A stretch of 64,000 nucleotides of DNA from contig OZ022347.1 in the NCBI GenBank assembly GCA_963989245.1, positions 42,665,254 to 42,729,253 of the forward strand. Direction: 5' to 3'. Within the stretch, counting starts at the first letter, position 1, and each line of letters opens with the position of its first letter. This stretch comes from Nansenia antarctica. Taxonomy: Eukaryota > Chordata > Actinopteri > Argentiniformes > Microstomatidae. The notes below the pieces were generated by a model. That model saw nothing but the letters and a program-made list of their open reading frames with translations, had not been told where the DNA came from and made no database searches. Made by a program: the position numbers and the translations under genes. This document shows, piece after piece, positions 55,536 through 64,000 of this stretch.

Positions 55536-56852
55536 CTGATGACAGCTGATCAATACAAAAGACGCTGCAGCTGATGCGTTCGTTTCCAGGACATCACAAG
55601 AGGAGCAACATATCACAAAAAAGCGATCGTATATTTTAGTTTGCAAACACATCGCAATGCTAACCTCAGAATGGCACTAGGGATAACATCCACAACAACA
55701 CTTAACAGTAAAGGCCAATGCACACAGCGTGCGATTTCTGTTGCGCGTCAACATTCCATTGCAACGCACACGGCGTGAGTTTTCAACTCACACCATTGAA
55801 GTCTATGAGAAAATCATAAAAAATCGCATCCCAATGCACACGGCGTGCGATGCAATTTCTGTTGCACCTCAACATTCCATTCTCAATTGTTACGTAGTCG
55901 GACCAGGCAGGCTGATTACAATAGGCTCTACCAATATTGCTTGCCTTGCTTCCACAATTTCTACAAGATACAACTGGACATATTGTGATAAAATATGTGG
56001 GTCCCCTGATTTAGGGGTATTGGTAAAATGTCAGGAGAGGGAGCGCACAAAACACACAGCCAGAAAGGTGTATTATAAAAGCCACTTAATTATTATGGGC
56101 GATGATCAGGCGGACATAGATTCGGAGGACGGCATAGTTCAATAAGTTAAACTTGGTTTCCCTAATTACCATTACAAACAGTGTACAAAAAAGGCACGCT
56201 CTATTGGAGCCACAGCACGCTTATAAAGCCACCCATAGAAGCATGCTCATATCGAGCCACAGCATAACCAAACCATAAGCTACTAGTCAGTATAAACAAA
56301 CGCATGATGTCGATTAGCTTCATTAGCTGGCTGGCTAGCATTTGTAAACCGATTCTCAATCGCACGGAGCTACAATGTCCGACTGAATACACACATCAGT
56401 GTTGTCAGAATAGTTACAGAATAGTTTAGCTACACTAGTAAAAGTACAAACAAACGCATGTTGTCGATGCGCTAGCTAGCATTCCTTGCTAATACTTACG
56501 AGATCACCTCCCCCCATCTTGACAACTAGTCCTCTCGCCGTCCAACAGAGAAATCCGATATGAACAAAACCATAGCTCCCTATGGCACTGAATAAACGTT
56601 ATCAGCTTTTCGTCATCCATTTTTACATACACGTAGCCTACGTACAGTAGAGTAAATATAAATGTTGGGTCGCCAGATGTCCGGTTTTCAGTGGACAGTG
56701 TCTATACAACATGTGTATAATTTGTCTGGTCATTCAGTCGTGCTAGATTAGAAATCTGGCAACCCTGTGCAGCCAAAAACGATATCGTAGATGAGTAAAC
56801 TAATATAATATATATAGTAATATATAGTAAACGAATATAATATATATATATA

Positions 56853-57554
56853 TGTGGGGAACATGGCGCGTTCTGGCCTGCAGAGGGAGCTAGACTGCCG
56901 TGGAGGGGAATGATGGGCTGATTACGGACAGGTGTCAGTGATCAGGCTCGTTGTTCCACTGGTCTATTTAACCTGTGTGTTTGTTCCCTCGAGAGATGAG
57001 TAGGGCAGGAAGTACCTGCCGCACGGAGACACGGAGAGACCGAGAGAGAGAGAGCCGCGGCGAGGACGCACGAGACCCCGAAAGGGGGTGAGGTGCAGGG
57101 AGCCGGGCGGACGGAGCGGGTCCCGAAAGGGAGGACTAGCGGGGCGAGAGCGAGGGCTCTGCCAGGAGCGGAATAGCGGGGCGAGAGCGAGGGCTCTGCC
57201 AGCAGCGGACGGAGCGGGTCCCGAAAGGGAGGACTAGCGGGGCGGGAGCGAGGGCTCTGCCAGGAGCGGAATAGCGGGGCGAGAGCGAGGGCTCTGCCAG
57301 CAGCGGACGGAGCGGGTCCCGGAAGGGAGGACTAGCGGGGCGGGAGCGAGGGCTCTGCCAGGAGCGGAATAGCGGGGCGAGAGCGAGGGCTCTGCCAGCA
57401 GCGGACGGAGCGGGTCCCGAAAGGGAGAAGCAGCGGGGGGGAAAAGACTCGCTCAGCACGTCAGTGACGGTGCTGAGCTGTGCTGTACTAAATAAACTCA
57501 TATTCTGTACCCTTCCTCTGTGTCGATCTCCCTCTGTGCCTAGAGACTGCTACA
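56853..57554 (+). repeat. Gypsy 5' LTR with internal tandem repeats
   Basis: TG...CA ends. TATTTAA at 56966-56972 is a possible TATA element, and AATAAA at 57491-57496 a polyadenylation signal. From 57118 to 57430 it holds three units of about 98 bp, each made of two related halves around GAGCGAGGGCTCTGCCAG. Confidence 0.85.
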
Positions 57555-57556
57555 TC

Positions 57557-57574
57557 TGGCGCCCAACGTGGGGC
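57557..57574 (+). promoter_or_regulatory. Gypsy primer-binding site, tRNA-Lys
   Basis: TGGCGCCCAACGTGGGGC lies two bases after the LTR. This 18-mer is the known complement of the vertebrate tRNA-Lys1,2 3' end. Confidence 0.85.
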
Positions 57575-57609
57575 ACAGAGAGGGGGTCGGCACACACGCC
57601 CAGAGGACC

Positions 57610-59719
57610 ATGGACTCATCGGTCCAGATGGTGGCGCACCTGGCCCGGATGCTACAGGCGCAGGAGGTGATGGCGGCGGAGTTGATGCGGGGACAGGCGG
57701 AGCAGCGGGCCATGCTCCGCGAGCTACTGGACCGCACCGAGCCACCGGGAGGGGGGTGCGGGACGCGCCGGAGGCCATTCTCGACCCCTTCCCCGACAAC
57801 CACCTGCCTCGACCGCAGGTTCCAGCCCCGGGCCCGCGCCCTACCCCGACCCCGGCTCCGCGCCAACGGGCCGGCGGGGCGCGGCCTGGGGTACGGCCTG
57901 GGGTGGAGCCGCGGCGGGAGCCACCAACGCCAGCCCGGAGGACGGGGCGGGACACCGGGGGGAGGAACACACACGGGGGGCCAACCTCCACCCCACAGAC
58001 GGCCCCACGAGCGGGAGAGGAGGGATGCTGGCGATGCGGACAGCCTGGCCACCTCCGCCGGGAATGCCCCGAGATGGAGGTGGGTCAGGTAATCCGCGTC
58101 GTCGGCAGTCCGACCCCTCCCCCGCGTCCAGGACAGGCGTTTTACATCCCAGTAAGGGTACAACGCGAGACGCACCAGGCGCTGTTGGATTCTGGTTGCG
58201 GACAGACCATGATCCACCAGCGCCTGGTTCGACCCGGGGCATTGTTAGAGGCATCGCGGGTTGGGATACTGTGTGTACATGGGGATTGTCACCAGTATCC
58301 GGTGGTCCCCATCGAAATTCGTTATGGGGGGAAAAAGTATAGTGTCAAGGCGGCGATTAGTCCGAGCCTCATGCACCCCCTAATTTTGGGTTTAGATTGG
58401 GCTGGGTTTCCGCAGGTATTAGGGGAAATCACGGGGGTGCGTGCACGACCGACAGGGAAATGTGAGGCGTGCGCAGTGCTCTGCGCTGATGCGAGGGCGT
58501 CCGACGCTGCCGAGGAGCCGGAGGAGGCGGTGGGTCCGGCACCCGCAGATCCGCCGCCTGCGTTCCCTCCAGTAGCCGACTTCCCCCTCGAGCAGTCTCG
58601 CGACGCCACTCTACGCTCCGCCTATGACCAGGTGATCAGTATTGATGGTGTGCTGGTACGGCCAGACGCTGTGCGCGCCCACCCGTATTTTGTATTGATT
58701 AGGGACAGACTGTATAGAGTGAGTCGTGACACTCGCAGGGACGAGGAAACGACCCAGTTGTTGGTACCTAGGAGCCGCCGGAAAGCTATATTTCAGGCGG
58801 CGCATTATAACCCGATGGCAGGCCACCTAGGATACGACAAAACACTCAACCGGATAATGGCTCGATTTTATTGGCCGGGGATTCGGGCAGAGGTGCATCT
58901 GTGGTGCGCATCCTGCCGCGAGTGCCAATTAGTCAATCCCCCGGCCGTGCCCAGGGCACCGTTGTGCCCCCTCCCCCTGGTAGAGGCACCATTCGACCGG
59001 ATTGGGATGGATATAATCGGGCCATTTGCTCACAGGGCTATCGGTTCGTGTTAGTCCTCATAGACTACGCGACTCGATACCCCGAGGCAATACCGCTTCG
59101 TACTATCTCTGCAAAGAGCGTAGCACAGGCGTTATTCCAGGTCATCTCCCGGGTGGGGATCCCGAAAGAGATCCTCACCGACCAAGGCACTAACTTTATG
59201 TCACGAACACTTAGGGAACTCTACGGGTTGTTAGACATTAAGGCGGTCCGAACGAGCGTGTACCACCCAGCTACCGACGGGCTGTGTGAGCGGTTCAATC
59301 GGACGCTTAAGTCAATGATCCGTAAGTTCATTCACGAAGATAGTCGTAATTGGCATAAGTGGTTAGACCCTCTGTTGTTCGCAGTGCGGGAAGTACCCCA
59401 GGCTTCCACGGGGTTTTCCCCCTTTGAGCTCCTATACGGGCGCAAGCCACGGGGCGTCCTAGACCTGATTAAGGAAAGCTGGGAGGAAGGGTCTAGTGAC
59501 AGTAAGAACGAAATACAATACGTCCTGGACCTACGAGCAAAGCTCCACGCACTGGGGGTTATGTCACGGGAGCATTTGCTCGAGGCCCAGGAGCGCCAAA
59601 AACGGCTGTACGACAGAGGGACTAGACTACGCAATTTCGCACCGGGAGACAAAGTCCTTGTATTACTGCCCACGTCTAGCTCTAAATTACTCGCCAAGTG
59701 GCAAGGGCCATATACATAG
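57610..59719 (+). pseudogene. Gypsy gag-protease-integrase remnant, frameshifted and truncated
   Basis: Three frames contribute. From 57610, MDSSVQMVAHLARMLQAQ looks like a Gag N-terminal helix; a G-run near 57748 shifts the frame. The second frame (to 59054) has the CCHC knuckle CWRCGQPGHLRREC (58026-58067), the protease motif LLDSGCGQT (Asp at 58188) and GLDW. It then runs directly to the integrase zinc module (HYNPMAGHLGYDK...CASCRECQ) and GMDIIGP with the first catalytic Asp. A shift at about 59035 leads to GYRFVLVLIDYATRYPE, ILTDQGTNF (second Asp) and DGLCERFNRTL (Glu), then KLLAKWQGPY. A capsid-like middle of Gag is not visible. Many in-frame lesions make it inactive. Confidence 0.85.
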
Positions 59720-60926
59720 TATAAGTATAAATAACGTTACTTGTTAAAAGATTTACGATAGCCTTCAACCTTCAGCACGTCATAGAAACACACAGTCAAG
59801 AAACAAAATATGTTTACATGTCTCTGATTCCTTTTCTGTTTCACCCTATCCTGCCTTGCAAAGTCACACATTGTTTTGGAGAGTTAAAAATATGTTTTAA
59901 AATAGGTCATTGATGTCGTCATGCAATTAGCGAAAAGGCGAGACATTTCTAATGACAGCTGTGCCACGGAGTAGTGAATGATGTGCCAGTATGTATTTGA
60001 AATATATGATATGAAAATGAAATGATAATGTTGTACATCATAAACCCTTCATGTACCGTAGGTGTATGTACTGTATCAGACCTTTTGGGTCAGACCTTCA
60101 GCCTTTAACTTCTTTCAAAAAAGGACACAGTCAAAAATGTATGCTCCAGTCTCTCTCGCCGTTATGAGTGACTCAATTAATTTAGATAGACCAGTTGAAG
60201 TTTTCCCAATTGTCCCATTGTGATGCAATAATCCGTCGCACCACGAACTTTTACAAAATTTGACAGTGCGACAAAACTCGCACGCCGTGTGCTTTGTCCC
60301 ATTCAAAATGAATGGAATCGAATTTTCGCCGTGCGATTAAAATCGGGGCCGTGTGTGTTGAGATGCGATGTTCTCATAGACTTCCATTCAACTTCAAAAT
60401 GGAATGTTGACGTGCAACAGAAATCGCACGCTGTGTGCATTGGCCTATACTGTGATGAACCTGCGAGGGGAGGGGACATTCGTAGCTGATTTCACTAGGT
60501 TCGATTATTGGTAAGCGACAGAGAACTTTCAGGACTGGTTTATTACGGTCGCTTTTTTGAGATAGGTTGTTCCTGCTGTGATGTTCTGGTATGGTGGTAT
60601 GGTATTAGCACTCATTTTAACTAAATTAAATAAGCTGTATTGAAAGGAAGCGAACGAAGCGAACGCAACAATTACAATGAGCCCACAAACTGAAACATAT
60701 GTCACACAAGCATAGCCTACAAGGAAAACACTCATAGAAGTTGGGCATTGGTCAACATGATGTTACAGATGGGATGAACCGGGGTTCTTTCTATCGTAGC
60801 ATAGTATTGCAATTTCTGCACTGTACATAGACTGTCAAGATTCTTCTACAATGCAGCTTACCCAGACACATTGGAAACTAAATTTTTTTGGGGCGTGGCG
60901 CTACGTGTGTCTGCGTCACAGAGCCC

Positions 60927-61045
60927 GGCCAAGTTCAGAACACTGCGCTCTGGGAGCGCTCAGAGATGGGTGCTCTGACTGAAAACACGGTTTGTCCGAG
61001 CGAACTGACCGTTCGTGCATTTACGAATGTGCCCGTAATAACACA
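60927..61045 (+). repeat. 110-bp direct repeat, right copy
   Basis: Matches 55422-55535 with several substitutions, in direct orientation, up to GCCCGTAATAACAC. Confidence 0.85.
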
Positions 61046-61206
61046 GCTGTTTTTCATGAGAAAAATACTTTATGCGTGAACGAACGCCCCCCAAGAACAC
61101 CTCAACGCCCCCCTTTAAAACATATTTTGTTCCAGCGCCCCCCGATGTTGTCTGAACGCCCCCTGGGGGGCGGTACCGCCCCCGTTGAGAAACGATGCTC
61201 TAGAAC

Positions 61207-62079
61207 CATCTAGCGCACACACACACGGATAGAGAGTGAAGTTACTGGAGGGTTAAACGTGTTACAGTAATCTTGTTAGCCCTGTCTGGCTACTGACTGA
61301 TCATCTTGTTCATCCAGTTATTACTGTTGTTACTGCAGGTTGAAGATCTTCAAACGTTATGTTCAAAGACCAAAGAGTAGGAGGCTGAACTGACTAAACA
61401 GAAACACATGGTGATGGTGAGATATCCACTGAGAGAGACTGAACTCTTTAGCTCAGGCAACATCAGCCAATACCGATCAATAAAAAATACCGATCAAAAA
61501 AGTAACAAAAAAGTATATTATATATTATAAAGTAATATAGTAAATCCAGGCACCCCAATAGATAAGAACATTTATCCAACAGATATATCCCACCAAAAAA
61601 ATAGACAAGGATGCAAATAGAGACTTTCTGGTAGTTGAGAACAAAATGTACACGGGAAACACTGAGCTTAGACCAGTTTATTGCTATACTTCACAGCAAC
61701 AAACAAGTTGGTTCGAACCACAACTGAATGAGAATGGCAGAAATCACAGATATGTAGGGGAACACTCTTTCTATGCCGTCATTCCATTTTTATTTGTATT
61801 TTAGATCATTACGGTCATCCCATCGCAATGGACCGATTGCTGAGCCACGCCCCCTTTTAAAACTCAGACAAACAAACAACGCTTCACTGACAGTGACTGA
61901 CTGACCGTGACTGAATGACATTCAATGACTTACAATGGCGGGAGTTGGCAAATTTCTGATTTCTGATTTACCACGGCAAGTACCGGTAATAGACATGTTT
62001 TTTTAAAGAGTCTAGAAGCGAGTCTTATAGTTTAGTTTTCCTACTACACGCATGATTCCCTCTAAACCAACATATGGAA
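61207..62079. other. Intergenic, no gene recognised
   Basis: AT-rich sequence without exon-like frames or identifiable repeats. Confidence 0.4.
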
Positions 62080-62205
62080 TTGGTAAATATAAACATGTTA
62101 AGTCAGATAAAAAATAAAGATTGAATAAAGATTTCATGGTAAAAACAAACAAAAAAATCTATAGTTGCACCAGGGATTCACATACTTTCAAGCATCAGTG
62201 TATAT
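62080..62205. mobile_element. Tc1-like terminal remnant
   Basis: CCAGGGATTCACATACTTTC followed by a CAGTGTATAT-like end resembles the terminal part of fish Tc1 elements. Weak evidence; no transposase. Confidence 0.4.
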
Positions 62206-63124
62206 TTCCACGACTGACCGTGATGTGGGAAATGGCCCCCGATTGGTAGAATTTGACGTAAAAAGAGAATCCTCTCTGCCCCCTGCTGGACAGACGAACA
62301 CATTGCAGCTAAAATGGTAGTTGGTGATGATCACCAGGGGGCTTGCTAGGGAGGAGCCTGAAGGTAGAGGGAGTTCTGTGGGCTGTCTGGAGTATCTGGG
62401 GGAGATGAGTAGACCAAGACAGACTGACAGGCCTCAGTATCCAGAATAGATACACAATAGTCTTCTGTCCATACAGTAGATCAGGGGTCGGCAATAGACG
62501 GCCCGTGGGCCATTGCTGGCCCGTCACCAATAATATTTGGCCCAGCAGATTATTTTGAGAATCCACTTTATTTTTTTACAATATCGGACCGACAGTCCCA
62601 CACCGCGCCTATAATGTCCGAATAGAGAATCTACCACCACCTGAACAATGCTTATTGTACTTTTATTCATGTTAAGAGTGAATGACACAGGGACAGACAA
62701 TCAGGCAGCGGGGTGCACCGAAGCGCACTGACGCTGAACCCCTCAGAGTGAATCATAAGTAGGTGGACAAGGCGTGGTGCTGAAATAGCCGACATGCAGT
62801 GTGGTTTGAAAAAAATAACATCAGCTCATTAATTCAAACGTAATGTTTACGTATGTGACTGCAACACACATATGAACAGTAACAAAGCAAATTCTGTTTA
62901 ATTTTCTGAAAAACATTGACAACAAAATCGTCGCAAAAGTGGTGGTAGGCCTATGCTCCTGAAACGACAGAGCAAACGCGCTATTAGGGATAATAAGTAC
63001 AATGAGCCATAAGCCATTCATTCAAAATATACAAAATACAATTAGGTTATTAAATACAATAACGACAGGCTTGGTACTCGCTTAATGTGAAAAGTGGCAT
63101 CTCCCATCGGTCACTATTTATTTT

Positions 63125-63342
63125 TAATTTAATTTTTTAATTTTGCCATTTAGCAGACGCTTTTATCCAAAGCGACTTACAATTACGAATTACAGGGACA
63201 TTCCCCCTGGAGTAACTGAGGGCTAAGTGCCTTACCCAAGGGCACACTAGTAGTGGTGTGGCTTCAGGCGGGATTTGAACTCACAACCTTCCGATCCCAA
63301 GTCCAACTCACTATCCACTAGACCACCACTACCCCTATTTGC
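63125..63342 (-). mobile_element. tRNA-derived SINE, near full length
   Basis: On the minus strand the head has an A-box-like TGGTCTAGTGGATAG and a B-box-like GAGTTCAAATCCC. The body follows, ending TTGTAAGTCGCTTTGGATAA and AAGCGTCTGCTAAATGGCAA. CTATTT lies on both sides (about 63113-63118 and 63336-63341), probably the target duplication. The equivalent site in the 24.3 kb element is uninterrupted. Confidence 0.8.
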
Positions 63343-63605
63343 TTGATATCTGGTGATATTGACGTCACTTTAATCCGCAGGCAGTTTATTTTTATTTTTA
63401 TGCATCTATCGAGTCCTCTCGTGCGTCTTTATCACATTCATTGAGGAAAAGGACGACTCGCATGTATAGAAAGGGAACATTGTGAGCAGGGAAGATGTGA
63501 GTCTCACACAACGGCTTTGCATTGATGAAACCAGGTAGGATTAACGTATAGTTCGCTGTCCATTCCTCTTTAAATGCCCTGTTTTCACCGTCAACTTTCC
63601 TCTTT

Positions 63606-63738
63606 ATAATTATAATTATAATTTTGCCATTTAGCAGACGCTTTTATCCAAAGCGACTTACAATTACGAATTACAGGGACAGTCCCCCTGGAGTAACTGA
63701 GGGCTAAGTGCCTTACTCAAGGGCACACTAGTAGTGGT
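63606..63738 (-). mobile_element. SINE, 5'-truncated
   Basis: Same family as 63125-63342 but lacking the tRNA-like head. It ends in AATT/ATAATT repeats at 63604-63624. TCTTTA-like sequence flanks both sides and is single at about 25313 in the related element. Confidence 0.75.
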
Positions 63739-64000
63739 CTTTAGACCTTTGGAGAGTGACATTATGTTTCTCTTGTTAGTTAGCAGGTTAAATGTTTAGC
63801 TAACTTCACCCGACACGCAAACAACCAATCCAATAATAAATAATGTGACCTTGTCTGGAGGAGGGGGGAATCATTCAGAATAAAATTATGTTAAATAATT
63901 ATTAGAATAAGTTAGGCTGCGATACATCGTCAGTCCACACATTTATTATTCAAAACTATGGAAAAGGGTGAAACTACGTTTCAACGTTGTTGAGAATCAC

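Larger units (their letters stand above)
56853..59719 (+). mobile_element. Ty3/Gypsy LTR element, Gmr1-like order, 3'-truncated (inner level)
   Basis: A 702-bp LTR beginning TGTGGGGAAC and ending CTGCTACA is followed by a tRNA-Lys primer-binding site and gag-pol remnants. The protein order is zinc knuckle, protease, integrase with no reverse transcriptase between. The sequence breaks off after the integrase GPY-like segment at about 59719; RT, RNase H and the 3' LTR are missing. GC content is much higher than in the flanks. Confidence 0.85.
55712..60446. mobile_element. Harbinger-type transposon, 4.7 kb, split by a Gypsy element (middle level)
   Basis: Terminal inverted repeats of about 48 bp start AGGCCAATGCACACAGCG on the left and end CGCTGTGTGCATTGGCCT on the right, with a single mismatch seen. 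TAA precedes the left end; TAT or ATA follows the right end, so the expected TWA duplication is not exact. Inner copies of the same terminal motif occur at about 55828-55880. Element-own DNA is about 55712-56852 and 59720-60446. No transposase or Myb-like frame was recognised, so it is likely non-autonomous. Confidence 0.75.
54809..61198. mobile_element. hAT-like element, split by nested insertions (outer level)
   Basis: The left end CAGTGGTTCTCAACC and the right end CGTTGAGAAACGATG are imperfect inverted repeats (11 of 15). Flanking 8-mers TGCTAGAA (54801-54808) and CTCTAGAA (61199-61206) match at six positions, consistent with an old hAT 8-bp target duplication. CCAGCGCCCCCC occurs near both ends. 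Own sequence is about 54809-55711 and 60447-61198, i.e. about 1.65 kb. No transposase seen. A 110-bp direct repeat lies on both sides of the inner insertion. Confidence 0.6.
62482..64000 (+). mobile_element. hAT-like element, right part beyond window
   Basis: The left end CAGGGGTCGGCAATAGACGG has the CAGGGGTC form common in hAT families. From about 62705 it shares sequence with the 24.3 kb element (GCACTGACGCTGAACCCCTC, TGCTGAAATAGCCGACATGC and onward to ATCGTCAGTCCACACATTTA). Two SINEs interrupt it at points where the other copy is uninterrupted. No transposase frame is visible. Confidence 0.65.

Noticed and set aside
55729..56145. 138-codon frame at the left end of the Harbinger-type element
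   Set aside because: It begins inside the terminal inverted repeat and does not resemble Harbinger transposase or its Myb-like partner.
57136..58254. Long minus-strand frames (121-225 codons) over the Gypsy element
   Set aside because: High GC content suppresses stops; the plus strand carries the recognisable gag, protease and integrase motifs.
63260..63340. tRNA gene on the minus strand
   Set aside because: A- and B-box-like motifs are present, but the sequence continues into a SINE body and tail and lacks a complete cloverleaf by eye.

Overview
This is a 64 kb stretch of a teleost fish genome. The case rests on gene families and repeats: a C1q-type secreted coiled-coil gene, a goose-type lysozyme gene with fish-style introns, a GalEa-like Ty1/copia element, a Ty3/Gypsy element with Gmr1-like domain order, Tc1, hAT and Harbinger DNA transposons, several LINE lineages, tRNA-derived SINEs, and very abundant (CA)n, (CT)n and minisatellite arrays. 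I cannot name the species from sequence alone. Only two host genes are supported; transposable elements and tandem repeats account for most of what else can be recognised.

Layout. At 1-984 (minus) lies the 5' part of a C1q-like coiled-coil gene with a TATA box just upstream; the gene runs off the left edge. From 1.3 to 14.6 kb two copies of a dispersed block (L1/Tx1-type LINE remnant plus CT, TA and TG microsatellites) flank a 5'-truncated LINE (5.1-7.5 kb). The second copy contains a complete Ty1/copia retrotransposon (9506-14319) with identical LTRs, an uninterrupted 1342-codon gag-pol and a 5-bp target duplication. From 14.7 to 24 kb the window is nearly all tandem repeats, one of which seems to have grown out of a SINE tail. 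At 24.3-25.9 kb is a 1.65 kb hAT-type element with perfect 8-bp target duplications, and at 26.7 kb a 136-bp Harbinger MITE. The stretch 27-34 kb has no convincing host exon, only dispersed repeats and a hAT zinc-finger remnant.

The goose-type lysozyme gene (plus) occupies about 35.0-43.7 kb in four recognisable exons (35.0, 39.6, 40.1 and 43.5 kb). The joined reading frame is open and ends at a normal stop followed by a polyadenylation signal. Its introns hold a 5'-truncated LINE with a 17-bp target duplication, a 3.0 kb element with long inverted arms enclosing a second LINE pol, a fold-back MITE, and an inverted near-identical copy of the LINE at 5.1 kb. Downstream are Tc1 remnants (44.3 and 45.4 kb), a 26-bp minisatellite, and a pol-less LTR/endogenous retrovirus-like element (47296-51341) with a 4-bp target duplication.

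At 54.8-61.2 kb the sequence reads as a three-level nest: a hAT-like element split by a 4.7 kb Harbinger-type element, itself split by a 3'-truncated Ty3/Gypsy element whose protease is followed directly by integrase, as in the Gmr1 clade. The right edge holds another hAT-like element (62482 onward) that shares its interior, but not its left end, with the 24.3 kb element and carries two inserted SINEs.

Family names and functions come from remembered motifs; no database search was possible. Coordinates of exons, LTRs, target duplications and inverted repeats were read from the sequence. Edges of old dispersed repeats are approximate.
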